Source: Bacteroidales bacterium (GTDB taxonomy: Bacteria > Bacteroidota > Bacteroidia > Bacteroidales > P3). Taken from it: a stretch of 37,505 nt of DNA. A program made the position numbers and the translations under genes. Below, in pieces: positions 1-7,111 of this stretch; the first letter of the stretch is position 1; the number at the start of each line of letters is the position of its first letter. The stretch spans positions 1 through 37,505 of the forward strand of contig JAFVCA010000022.1 in the NCBI GenBank assembly GCA_017479705.1, read 5' to 3'. The notes beneath the pieces are model-generated. The model did no database searches. It was not told the DNA's origin and saw nothing but the letters and a program-made list of their open reading frames with translations.

Positions 1-4
1 ATTA

Positions 5-12
5 CAAAGATA
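5..12 (-). promoter_or_regulatory. Possible Bacteroidetes -7 element reading off the left edge
   Basis: The plus strand reads CAAAGATA, the exact complement of TATCTTTG, which matches the Bacteroidetes housekeeping -7 consensus TAnnTTTG. It would direct transcription leftward out of the window. No -33 element was established. Confidence 0.35.
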
Positions 13-331
13 CGAAGATTCCTCCAGTTATTCTATATTTAAAACGTTAATAATCAATAAAATGTATTAATATTTCTGGCGTTTTTTCCCCCCGTCAAAA
101 TAACCACATCGTTACAACTTATTTTTTAATCATCACTAAAATCAACAAAACAGTACTGAGTATCGGATATTTTTCGTGCTTTTGCAAAAAGTTCTGAAGG
201 TATTGCCGTTAAAAATATGGGATAAAAAACTGATTTTGTTCCACAATTGTACCAAAAAATGGAAAATTCTGATAACCAGTACTGATTATATAAGAGGAGG
301 TCAAGTAAACACTTCACAAAATAATAAGGAA

Positions 332-365
332 AGAGGTGTAACCCATCTGATTGCACCTCTTTTTG
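332..365 (+). terminator. Rho-independent-like hairpin upstream of the TA pair
   Basis: AGAGGTG (332-338) pairs perfectly with CACCTCT (354-360) around a 15-nt loop and is followed by a run of T. It may end a transcript arriving from the left, or act as an attenuator ahead of the toxin-antitoxin operon, which starts 62 nt downstream. Confidence 0.55.
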
Positions 366-427
366 CTTTATTATACAATAAAACCGTTTTGCTTACGTTA
401 CATCAACATAAATCGATACATAAAGAC

Positions 428-631
428 ATGGCGACAATTACATTAGAATACGACGGACGCAACATTGCAATCAAGCAGCTGATTCAGGTGCTGTTTACTT
501 TGGGCGCGAAAGAGGCCTCCCCCGACACCAAGGCAGAGCAGACTAAGATGGTGAAGGAAAGCCTTTCTACTGCGTTCGATGAGTTGCATGCTGGCAAAGC
601 CCGTAAAAACGCAAGAAACCTCTTCTCATAA
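428..631 (+). CDS. Putative antitoxin of a type II toxin-antitoxin pair
   Basis: A 67-residue protein starting MATITLEYDGRN. The size, the beta-strand-like N-terminus with an EYDxRN motif, the predicted helix after it and the basic C-terminus fit small Bacteroidetes antitoxins found beside RelE/ParE toxins. The in-frame ORF extends upstream to 176, but that extension is low-complexity and crosses a terminator-like hairpin, so ATG 428 is chosen. The stop codon overlaps the toxin start (TAATG, one-base overlap), which implies translational coupling. By analogy with characterised pairs it would bind and neutralise the downstream toxin and may repress its own promoter; neither can be shown here. 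No DNA-binding motif was recognised with certainty. Confidence 0.7.
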   Translation: MATITLEYDGRNIAIKQLIQVLFTLGAKEASPDTKAEQTKMVKESLSTAFDELHAGKARKNARNLFS

Positions 632-1017
632 TGGTCACGTTTGAATACTTGCCCGAATTCGAGCGGCGTGCCAAGGCATTGGCCAAGAAGTACCGCTCGT
701 TTGTTGACGACTATAACACCTTCCTCGACGAATTGGAGCGTAACCCGTTCGGTGGTACACTGCTTGGCAACAACACCTACAAGCACCGCATGGCCATCGC
801 CTCAAAAGGCAAAGGCAAAAGCGGTGGTGCGAGGGTAATAACCTACAATGTCCAGCAGTCCGAGAACGATGTCACCATCACGCTAATGTCCATTTATGAC
901 AAGACCGAAATCAGCAATGTGTCCGACTCCTATCTCCGTCAGTTAGTAAAAGAGATTGAAAACAAAAATCTACCAGCGTTTTCGCCGCAGGGAAAGGGCA
1001 ATGATTCAAAACGATAG
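631..1017 (+). CDS. RelE/ParE-superfamily toxin
   Basis: A 128-residue basic protein. The features FEYLPEFERRAKALAKKY near the N-terminus, a central ELERNPFGG turn, a KHRMAIASKGKGKSGGARVI strand segment and a VTITLMSIYDKTE strand match the RelE/ParE fold (RelE/HigB-like mRNA interferases or ParE gyrase inhibitors). The final 20 residues are a polar tail that may be dispensable. The gene directly overlaps the antitoxin gene and is followed by a strong terminator at 1144-1182, so the pair forms a self-contained two-gene operon. Family assignment is fairly secure; whether the target is ribosome-bound mRNA or gyrase cannot be decided. Confidence 0.8.
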   Translation: MVTFEYLPEFERRAKALAKKYRSFVDDYNTFLDELERNPFGGTLLGNNTYKHRMAIASKGKGKSGGARVITYNVQQSENDVTITLMSIYDKTEISNVSDSYLRQLVKEIENKNLPAFSPQGKGNDSKR

Positions 1018-1143
1018 GTATGACAACATGTCTCTTTTACAGCGGAATTAACAGACCAGCATGAGCTTGGTAGCGAGGACAAAGCCTGCTGGCACGTCGA
1101 TAGCGAATGGAGTATCCTATTGACACGCAAATGAAATCATCCA

Positions 1144-1182
1144 CAGAAGTGCATCCTGATACAGGTTGCGCTTCTGCTTTTT
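1144..1182 (+). terminator. Rho-independent terminator of the TA operon
   Basis: A 9-bp stem, CAGAAGTGC (1144-1152) with GCGCTTCTG (1168-1176), has one G-T wobble, a 15-nt loop and a CTTTTT tail. It lies 127 nt after the toxin stop codon. Confidence 0.75.
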
Positions 1183-1294
1183 AGCTATTAGCGATTTGGA
1201 TTGAAAAAGAGGTACAATCATGAAATGTGTACTGAGGAAACGACATTATGGCCAACTGACATAAGGTGGGTCCTATAAATTCTGCCTATATGTC

Positions 1295-1395
1295 GCGTCC
1301 TTTCGGGACGCAGTCCCCTGATATATGATTGTCACGGCACTGCGCCTTCGGTTTGTACCGTGTTATTAATCTCACCCCTTTGGGGTGATTTATAG
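1295..1395. repeat. REP-like cluster of short hairpins
   Basis: Perfect small hairpins occur at 1295-1311 (GCGTCC/GGACGC) and 1372-1388 (TCACCCC/GGGGTGA), with a weaker one (CACGG/CCGTG) between them. The second is followed by TTTATAG. A related unit, TTTATAG followed by a CCCTTTGGGG hairpin core, recurs at 34484-34510, so this looks like a dispersed intergenic repeat family. No REP-associated transposase is present in the window. Confidence 0.5.
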
Positions 1396-1574
1396 AATTC
1401 CCCTTCGGCGTTTTTTGGCATTGCTATTTGGCGAAAGTGCCTCCGATGTGCTACGGGCGGATATGGTGGGTTTGATTGTTGGGGCGGTCATGATGTTGTG
1501 TGCCGATATGGGTATATTTGCGCATTGTCGCGTTTCGAATGATTATGTGGAGCCGCGACGTAGAAATATGGTAG

Positions 1575-1582
1575 TATCTTTG
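1575..1582 (+). promoter_or_regulatory. -7 promoter element (TATCTTTG)
   Basis: Exact match to the Bacteroidetes TAnnTTTG element, followed by CA as is typical. It lies 256 nt upstream of the GNAT gene. With the hairpin at 1710-1735 it brackets a stretch with no ORF. No good TTG was seen at the expected -33 distance. Confidence 0.5.
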
Positions 1583-1589
1583 CAACCGA

Positions 1590-1736
1590 GAAATTTGGGT
1601 TGGAGGAAGGGTGAGGTCTTTGACATATTGATATTAAGGAAAATGTGAGTACTTCGAATCCCTTAAATCCCAAGTGTTGCGCTGAGCAGAAAAACGTCTA
1701 TAAGTTATGCTCTTTAGCCAAGAGGTTGCTTTTTTG
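1590..1736 (+). ncRNA. Candidate small RNA or long leader
   Basis: A stretch of about 147 nt between a perfect -7 element and a hairpin followed by six T residues, with no ORF of note. It could be a free-standing small RNA or the leader of the GNAT gene. I recognise no known RNA family in it; the call rests only on the flanking signals, and the terminator stem is just 5 bp. Confidence 0.3.
1710..1735 (+). terminator. Weak terminator-like hairpin
   Basis: CTCTT (1710-1714) and AAGAG (1720-1724) form a 5-bp stem with a 5-nt loop; six T residues follow at 1730-1735. The stem is short, so termination may be partial. Confidence 0.35.
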
Positions 1737-1838
1737 TTATGGTGGGTAATAATTGCGGGCAATCTGCGTTCTTGCTACCGCTGTGAGGGGAATTTGAAGT
1801 TGTGACGAGAACTATATGGTAAACAAAAATAATGAAAT

Positions 1839-2291
1839 ATGGAATTGATGATTAATGCGATTGATGTAAATCATTTGAAGGAATATGGAAGGATTTATGC
1901 TGCGGCTTTCTCTGGGGAGCCGTGGCATGACGTTTGGAAAGAAGAGGATGCTGTTATCCACGTCGGGGAGCTGATGGAGTGCCCCCAGTCATACGGCTTG
2001 GAGTGTGTGGTGAACGGTGAAGTGGCGGGCTTTTTGTTGGGGACCTCGATGCTTTTCCACTATGGCAGGACATTTGAGATTAACGACTTGGCTGTTGAGC
2101 CTAAGTTTCAAGGGCAGGGCATAGCCTCCCGCTTGATGGATAGGGCAATGGCAGACCTGAAGCAGATGGGGATAGTGGGTGTGCATCTGATAACGGCAGC
2201 GGACGGGTGGTTGAAAGAGTTTTACAAGAGGTATGGTTTCGAAAGAGAGGAGCGGGTGGTGTTGATGGGGATGGAGATGGGTGAAAATTGA
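1839..2291 (+). CDS. GNAT-family N-acetyltransferase
   Basis: A 150-residue protein of the GCN5-related acetyltransferase fold, which transfers an acetyl group from acetyl-CoA to an amine. Motif A, the acetyl-CoA pyrophosphate-binding loop, is seen as VEPKFQGQGIASRLM near residues 86-100 (Q-x-x-G-x-G/A type). It is preceded by the INDLAV strand and followed by a motif B-like segment ending in FYKRYGFE, the usual GNAT C-terminal signature. The substrate cannot be told. ATG 1839 is used; an in-frame ATG nine bases on is an alternative. The gene stands alone, and its stop codon lies inside the left arm of a 23-bp inverted repeat that probably serves as its terminator. Confidence 0.88.
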   Translation: MELMINAIDVNHLKEYGRIYAAAFSGEPWHDVWKEEDAVIHVGELMECPQSYGLECVVNGEVAGFLLGTSMLFHYGRTFEINDLAVEPKFQGQGIASRLMDRAMADLKQMGIVGVHLITAADGWLKEFYKRYGFEREERVVLMGMEMGEN

Positions 2292-2347
2292 AAAGTGAAA
2301 ATTGAAATTAGAGCGTGAGCCGTGTTTCAATTTTCACTTTTCAATTT
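2285..2347. terminator. 23-bp perfect inverted repeat at the end of the GNAT gene
   Basis: The arms at 2285-2307 and 2325-2347 are perfect reverse complements around a 17-nt loop. They are AT-rich, with aattgaaaag/cttttcaatt cores. The left arm includes the last codons of the acetyltransferase. It is most simply a terminator. A degenerate relative with AATTGAAAGG arms occurs at 35661-35707, so it may also belong to a dispersed repeat family. Confidence 0.6.
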
Positions 2348-2379
2348 GGTTATATTCTGATAGCTTGCTTAGCAATCAA

Positions 2380-2422
2380 AAAAAGGAACCGCAGAGCCCT
2401 CCCCTATGGAAGGGGGCAGGGG
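2380..2422 (-). terminator. Probable terminator of the PAP2 phosphatase gene
   Basis: Read on the minus strand just after the phosphatase stop codon, a GC-rich hairpin (core CCCCT/AGGGG at 2401-2415) is followed by a long T-rich tract (the plus strand shows a run of A around 2380). Confidence 0.5.
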
Positions 2423-4048
2423 TTAAAAGACCGTTTTCAGGCTGCAGAAATTGTCGCGGCCTGTGAATGTGGCTACGTAGACACCGTGGGGCAGTGAACC
2501 CATGGTGAAGTTGATGGGAGTGTTGCCTGAGATGGATTGGGAGCTGATGAGGCGGCCGTCGACGGCATAGAGGTTAAGAATGCCGCTGATGGGTTGCGAT
2601 CCGTTGCCAGTGTTCGTGGTGAGCGTGATGTTGTTGCCGTCCCTGCGGAGGGTGATGTTGTCACTGTCATTGGCAGGGGCAATGCTGGTGTAGCCACGCA
2701 GGGTGGCATATTCAGCCCGTGCGCTGTCGAGGAGCGTCTGGAATCGGGGTTCGCGTTGCAGCCGGATGAGGGTGTATGTGGCTACGAGGCGTGCAGCCTG
2801 CACGTCGGAAGCCCAATGGTAGCCCGCAATCACGCGGCTGCGGCCATACTCAAAACCGCGACGTAGCACGGAGTTCATGCTGTCCGGGGTTAGTTCGACC
2901 ATGGCCATGGCCAGTCCCCATCCGAAGGTGGAGTGGGAAGAAGGATAGGAAGTGGTGAGGACGTGGGATTCCTCTTCCTCTGGAATCAGAGTGGGCTCAT
3001 CCAACTGCACGTAGGGGCGGCGGCGGAAAGCCGTATTTTTGAGGTTGGAAGCCTCGTTTTTGAGAGCCGTTCTGACATATTTGAGATAGGCGGTGATGTG
3101 AGGGGCATTGGTAGTGTCCAGTTGCATGTTCAGGCAGCTGGAGAACTGGGTGAGGAAATGATGCACTTTGCTGCCCGCATCGGTTTTGGCCTGCTCGCCA
3201 CGGGGCGTGTTGCGTTCGCCTTTGGCAAGCCAGTGGGCTGCCACATCGCCCTGGAAGCGGAAGCAAGCCGTGTCGACAGGGGCAGGCAGAATGCGGCGGC
3301 CGTTGGGGAAGCCGACGTTCTGGGGTGTGGAACCGTGCCAAAGCAGGAATTCGGCGCGTGCGGCAGCAAGGTCGGCACGGTATTCGGGAATCGTCTGTAC
3401 ACGTGCCACACAAGCCGAGGCGGCCAGACGGGCAGCGTCCACGTCGCTCTGCCAGTGGGCACCCACAATCACGCGGCTTTCGCCATACTCCCATCCGCGG
3501 CGCAGAATAGTGTCCTGCAGTTCAGGAGCCATCTGGGCCAACATAAGGGCCGTAGTCCAACCCAACGAAGTGTGACCAGAAGGGTAGGAGCCATTGCCGC
3601 GCAAGTTCTCCTCATTGTCAAAAGCGCCCGCCACATGTTCGTTCATCCGGGCGAAGGGGCGACGGCGCATATACTTGCGTTTCGCCTTGCGGACGGCCTG
3701 GGCGGCGGCTCTTTCTCCGCGCACAATAAGGCGATAGATGGCTGGAGTGGTCTCCTTGCTCACCAGGAAGCCCAAAGCCTCGCTGTAGATGCCGCACATG
3801 CGGTCGACGCTGTACATGGACTCCCAGCTGGCTTGCTGTCCGCGCGGGGTGTGGCGCACGGATTTGCCCCAAAGCCACTGCTGGAAATCGTCGATAAATA
3901 GCTGGTTGTTGGTGTCAGGCGGAGCGGGCAGATAGATGCCGGCATCCGGCAGGTCCTCAATGTTGCAATAAGCGTTCGAGTCAACATCCTGCCCTTTAGC
4001 CATAACGGCAAACAGGCAGACGGTAAGAATCAATAAATGTTTTTTCAT
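2423..4048 (-). CDS. Secreted acid phosphatase with two PAP2 domains and a T9SS-like C-terminal domain
   Basis: A 541-residue exported protein. ATG 4048 is chosen because it starts a typical signal peptide (MKKHLLILTVCLFAVMAKGQ); the frame is open further upstream but without sense. Two full PAP2 phosphatase signatures K-x6-RP / PSGH / SR-x5-H-x3-D are visible: the first near residues 122-212 (PSGH at 156-159), the second near 341-425 with PSSH at 379-382. PAP2 enzymes hydrolyse phosphomonoesters through a phospho-histidine; the relatives are class A non-specific acid phosphatases. The last ~85 residues look like a type IX secretion sorting domain (LYAVDGRLI, LPHGVYVATF), implying export across the outer membrane. 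It is monocistronic, with a likely terminator at 2380-2422. The gap of about 195 bp before it shows no clear promoter. Confidence 0.88.
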   Translation of the reverse strand: MKKHLLILTVCLFAVMAKGQDVDSNAYCNIEDLPDAGIYLPAPPDTNNQLFIDDFQQWLWGKSVRHTPRGQQASWESMYSVDRMCGIYSEALGFLVSKETTPAIYRLIVRGERAAAQAVRKAKRKYMRRRPFARMNEHVAGAFDNEENLRGNGSYPSGHTSLGWTTALMLAQMAPELQDTILRRGWEYGESRVIVGAHWQSDVDAARLAASACVARVQTIPEYRADLAAARAEFLLWHGSTPQNVGFPNGRRILPAPVDTACFRFQGDVAAHWLAKGERNTPRGEQAKTDAGSKVHHFLTQFSSCLNMQLDTTNAPHITAYLKYVRTALKNEASNLKNTAFRRRPYVQLDEPTLIPEEEESHVLTTSYPSSHSTFGWGLAMAMVELTPDSMNSVLRRGFEYGRSRVIAGYHWASDVQAARLVATYTLIRLQREPRFQTLLDSARAEYATLRGYTSIAPANDSDNITLRRDGNNITLTTNTGNGSQPISGILNLYAVDGRLISSQSISGNTPINFTMGSLPHGVYVATFTGRDNFCSLKTVF

Positions 4049-4243
4049 GTTTATAGTATTAATTGATGAATGAGTAAATGTGTTTCTGAAAGTGTAATAC
4101 ACCAATTGATTGGCAGATTAATGTATTTGTACGTTGTGGCTAACGCTCCATTACGGCATTTATTGCATAGGGATGAAAACAAATTGCTGTTATCTTCAGT
4201 AATTACCCGTGTCCAGAATGCTTTACGACAATGGCAAAAAGCG

Positions 4244-7111
4244 TTATTCCAAGGTGGAATGGAGATGGTGCTTGCCGCTCCCGAGAGTCTGCTTTTGATA
4301 TCCTTTTGCTGTGGGTAGCCAGACTTCGGCAGTGGTGTTGGCGGGGATTAATATATCCCATTCAAAACGGTCTCCGTTCCGTCTCCAGTTGCTTTTTATA
4401 AGTCCAGATACCGATTGGTAGGAGCATTCCACATGGTTCAGGCCGTCGATAGGGTGGGGCTTTAGAAGCGTCATGCTATAGCCGGGTTCCAAAGGCCTGA
4501 TGCCTCCAAGGTATTCGTAGTACCAGATGATGAGGTCGCCGAGGAGCATGACATGGTTTCCTGAGTTCATGGCGGGGTCGGCCGTGTTGCCGTTCCAGAG
4601 TTCCCAGATGGTTGTGGCTCCGTGTTTCACCATGTAGCCCCAGCTGGGATAAGTGGTGTCTGTGGCTATCCGCAAGGCGAGGTCTCCGCGCCCCTGTTCA
4701 GTGAGGGTGCGCAGGAGTTGCTGAATGCCTACCACGCCGGTGGAGACATGGCCGCCAAAGTCGTTCACGGTCTTGTCGACGATGTTGTCGAGAACCCTCT
4801 CTTCAAGACGGTTGGGCACCATGCCGAAAGCCAGCGGCAGGATGTTGGCGGTGACGGTGTTGTTGCCATAGCACCCAGTGAGGGTGTCGAGGTGGCGGCG
4901 GTTGTAGGCTTCGGTCACACAATCGAACTCGTTTTGGAAGAAAAGTGCGTCGTCATCTTTGTTGAGCCAGATGGCGAATCCCTGCATTATTTGGCAAAGA
5001 TGGCAATAGAACGGTGTAGAGATGTTGGCTGGCCCTGTCATGCGGTTGGTGTCGCGGGTGTGTATAAGATCAAGTCTTTCGGGTGGCACGCACCAGTCGC
5101 CATAGGTGTCACGGATAAGTATGCCCTCCTTGAGGTAGTACTTTTTCATGTGGAGCATCCAGCGCTTCATGGCTTCATAGTGTTTCTTTATGGGTTCGAT
5201 GTCGCCGAAACGGGAATAGAGCATGTCGGTCACGGTGATGAACGCTCCCGGCCAGGTCATGTTGTCGGTATAGTTGCGCCAATAGGCAGGGGCTACATCG
5301 GACAGGGCACCATTCTCGAACTGACCGTCCTCCATGTCTTGCAGCCATTTGGTGTAAAGGTGATGGTTGTCGAAAATGTAGCTTTCGCCATAGCAGCCTG
5401 TGGTGCGGTCGCCGGTCCACCCCATGCGCTCGTCACGCTGGGGACAGTCGGTAGGCATGTTGCGGTAATTGCTGCGGATGCCCCAGTAGGCGTTACGGTA
5501 TACGGCATTGATTATTTCGCTTGAGGTCTTGAATGAGCCTGTTGTATGCATGGCATCGTAGAGGACGAGGCCAGTAAAGTCCTGCACAGTAGGGCGACAC
5601 CCTTTGGGAAGGCCAGAGATTTCGACATAACGGAAACCATGGTAGACGAATGAGGGATGCCATGGGAGTTCTCTTGCTGCCACGGCAATATAACGGTCAG
5701 TACATTCGGCACTGCGGAGATTGGCGGTGTAGAGGGTGCTATCGGGATTGAGTGTTTCGGCGTAGCGGAGTGTAATGGTGTCACGGCCTTCTTTTTTGCG
5801 GGATAGGAGGGATGAGAGGTTTGCGATTTCGACAACACCAACCATATTTTGCCCCATATCGATAATCCATTTGTCGCCTTTAGGAAAGATGGCAACGGGC
5901 TTCAGTCTTTCCTGCACCTTGATGTTTGGGTTGGGTTGGGGACTGAGGAGCTGCATGGGGTTCGGCTGTTGGTAGTCGGCGGGCAGTGGGCTGCCAGTGA
6001 TGACGGGATATTCTCGGGAGACCCGATGGCGGGGGTTGTAAATGTCTTCGTGATACATGTTTTGACGGTCGTAGTTGTCGACCGCTGGGAGCCAGAGGCT
6101 GTCGTTGTAGTTTGCATGGAGCCACGGACCCAGGGAGAGGTCATGATGCTCGTCGAAGGTCTCGCCGTCGAATTCGTTACTCTTGCGAATGGGGCCAAGG
6201 TTGGTAATCTTCCAACTGCCATCGCTAATAATGGTGTCTGTGGTACCGTTAAGGTACGTCACTTCCAGTTGCATCAGCAGTTGAGGCATGCCGTAATGCA
6301 CGGAGTGGTTGATGCCACACCATTCCAAGTAGTCAGTGTCATGACGCACGGCAGTGAAGCGACCAGGAGCGAGAATCACTCCTATTGCATTCCTCACAGA
6401 ATCGCCGGAGGATTCTCCTGTGGGGCTGCCACTAACGTACAACAAATCGGTAACGTCGTAGGCGTTGAAGTAGATGCGGCGAGTATAGTCGCTGAGTGCG
6501 GGTTTGAGCAATTCGTCCGGAGCCACTTCCAGACCATTGATATAGGCAGAGTATACACCCAACCCGCTGATATAAAGTCTTGCTTTGGCTATATCCTTCC
6601 GCAGGGAAAACTCCTTGCGTAGGTAGCGTGCGGCAACAACGGTGTGGCCGTTGAGGTTGTCATCCTCAAAGTCTCGCCCAATCCAATGCGCGTGCCAGTC
6701 GTCAGGTGACAGCAAATTGATTTCGAACCGTTGCACCTTGCTCTCAATGGTTCTCTTTTTGTTGTGGATACCATAAGTGACGGTGGTGTATACTTTCCAC
6801 CAGCAGCAGTCACGGCTCTTCAAGGGCTTGCCATTGTATGGGATATAGAGCATCCTGTTGGAGGCGACAGTCCTTGTGTCCCACAGGTCGCCAATGCCTT
6901 TGGTGGCGTTCTCTTTTGTGGAGGCCACAATGATGCGGTAGTCGGTCTGGACCACGTTGTTCTCTTCAGACTCATAGCACCAGCTGAACCTCGGTTCGCT
7001 TGTGGCCAAAGGGATTGAACCGTCTTGCATTTCGACAGTTGGGTTGGCCAGTTGTATCTTGCATCCGCAGGATGCCAACAATAGGGTAAGAATGGGGATA
7101 AGGTATTTCAT
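4244..7111 (-). CDS. GH78 alpha-L-rhamnosidase (lipoprotein)
   Basis: A 955-residue protein with a lipoprotein signal peptide (LLLASCGC, lipidation Cys near residue 15), so it probably sits on the outer membrane or in the periplasm. It has the GH78 layout: N-terminal beta-sandwich domains including the rhamnosidase N domain (YLRKEFSL, ARLYISGLGVYSAYINGLEV), the (alpha/alpha)6 catalytic domain and a C-terminal beta domain. The catalytic-domain signature CPQRDERMGWTGD carries the candidate general acid Glu561 and Asp568; the second catalytic Glu is in TTIWELW (Glu837). GH78 inverting enzymes release terminal alpha-L-rhamnose from rhamnogalacturonan side chains, glycosides or flavonoids. The start codon overlaps the stop of the upstream GH78 gene by four bases (ATGA), so the two are translationally coupled. 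Confidence 0.93.
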   Translation of the reverse strand: MKYLIPILTLLLASCGCKIQLANPTVEMQDGSIPLATSEPRFSWCYESEENNVVQTDYRIIVASTKENATKGIGDLWDTRTVASNRMLYIPYNGKPLKSRDCCWWKVYTTVTYGIHNKKRTIESKVQRFEINLLSPDDWHAHWIGRDFEDDNLNGHTVVAARYLRKEFSLRKDIAKARLYISGLGVYSAYINGLEVAPDELLKPALSDYTRRIYFNAYDVTDLLYVSGSPTGESSGDSVRNAIGVILAPGRFTAVRHDTDYLEWCGINHSVHYGMPQLLMQLEVTYLNGTTDTIISDGSWKITNLGPIRKSNEFDGETFDEHHDLSLGPWLHANYNDSLWLPAVDNYDRQNMYHEDIYNPRHRVSREYPVITGSPLPADYQQPNPMQLLSPQPNPNIKVQERLKPVAIFPKGDKWIIDMGQNMVGVVEIANLSSLLSRKKEGRDTITLRYAETLNPDSTLYTANLRSAECTDRYIAVAARELPWHPSFVYHGFRYVEISGLPKGCRPTVQDFTGLVLYDAMHTTGSFKTSSEIINAVYRNAYWGIRSNYRNMPTDCPQRDERMGWTGDRTTGCYGESYIFDNHHLYTKWLQDMEDGQFENGALSDVAPAYWRNYTDNMTWPGAFITVTDMLYSRFGDIEPIKKHYEAMKRWMLHMKKYYLKEGILIRDTYGDWCVPPERLDLIHTRDTNRMTGPANISTPFYCHLCQIMQGFAIWLNKDDDALFFQNEFDCVTEAYNRRHLDTLTGCYGNNTVTANILPLAFGMVPNRLEERVLDNIVDKTVNDFGGHVSTGVVGIQQLLRTLTEQGRGDLALRIATDTTYPSWGYMVKHGATTIWELWNGNTADPAMNSGNHVMLLGDLIIWYYEYLGGIRPLEPGYSMTLLKPHPIDGLNHVECSYQSVSGLIKSNWRRNGDRFEWDILIPANTTAEVWLPTAKGYQKQTLGSGKHHLHSTLE

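Larger units (their letters stand above)
1..427. other. AT-rich left-edge region without a supported gene
   Basis: This AT-rich stretch holds no ORF that looks like a real protein. It contains a minus-strand -7-like promoter element at 5-12 that would drive a gene outside the window, and a terminator-like hairpin at 332-365. The motif cagtactga occurs twice (151-159 and 277-285), which may be chance. The long ORF running into the antitoxin from 176 has an AT-rich, low-quality N-terminus and is probably not translated upstream of 428. Confidence 0.6.
1018..1838. other. 820-bp gene-less region with terminator, REP-like hairpins and a candidate sRNA
   Basis: No convincing protein gene lies here. 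An 87-codon ORF at 1385-1648 has no recognisable features and begins inside a hairpin repeat. From left to right the region holds the TA-operon terminator (1144-1182), a cluster of short GC-rich hairpins (1295-1395), a -7 promoter element (1575-1582) and a terminator-like hairpin (1710-1735). The last two bracket a non-coding stretch of about 150 nt. Confidence 0.6.

Noticed and set aside
1385-1648. 87-codon ORF in the gene-less region
   Set aside because: It starts inside a hairpin repeat, has no recognisable features and spans the candidate promoter.
2933-3901. 322-codon plus-strand ORF
   Set aside because: It lies antisense to the PAP2 phosphatase, whose motifs are clear; the frame is open because of high GC and codon bias.
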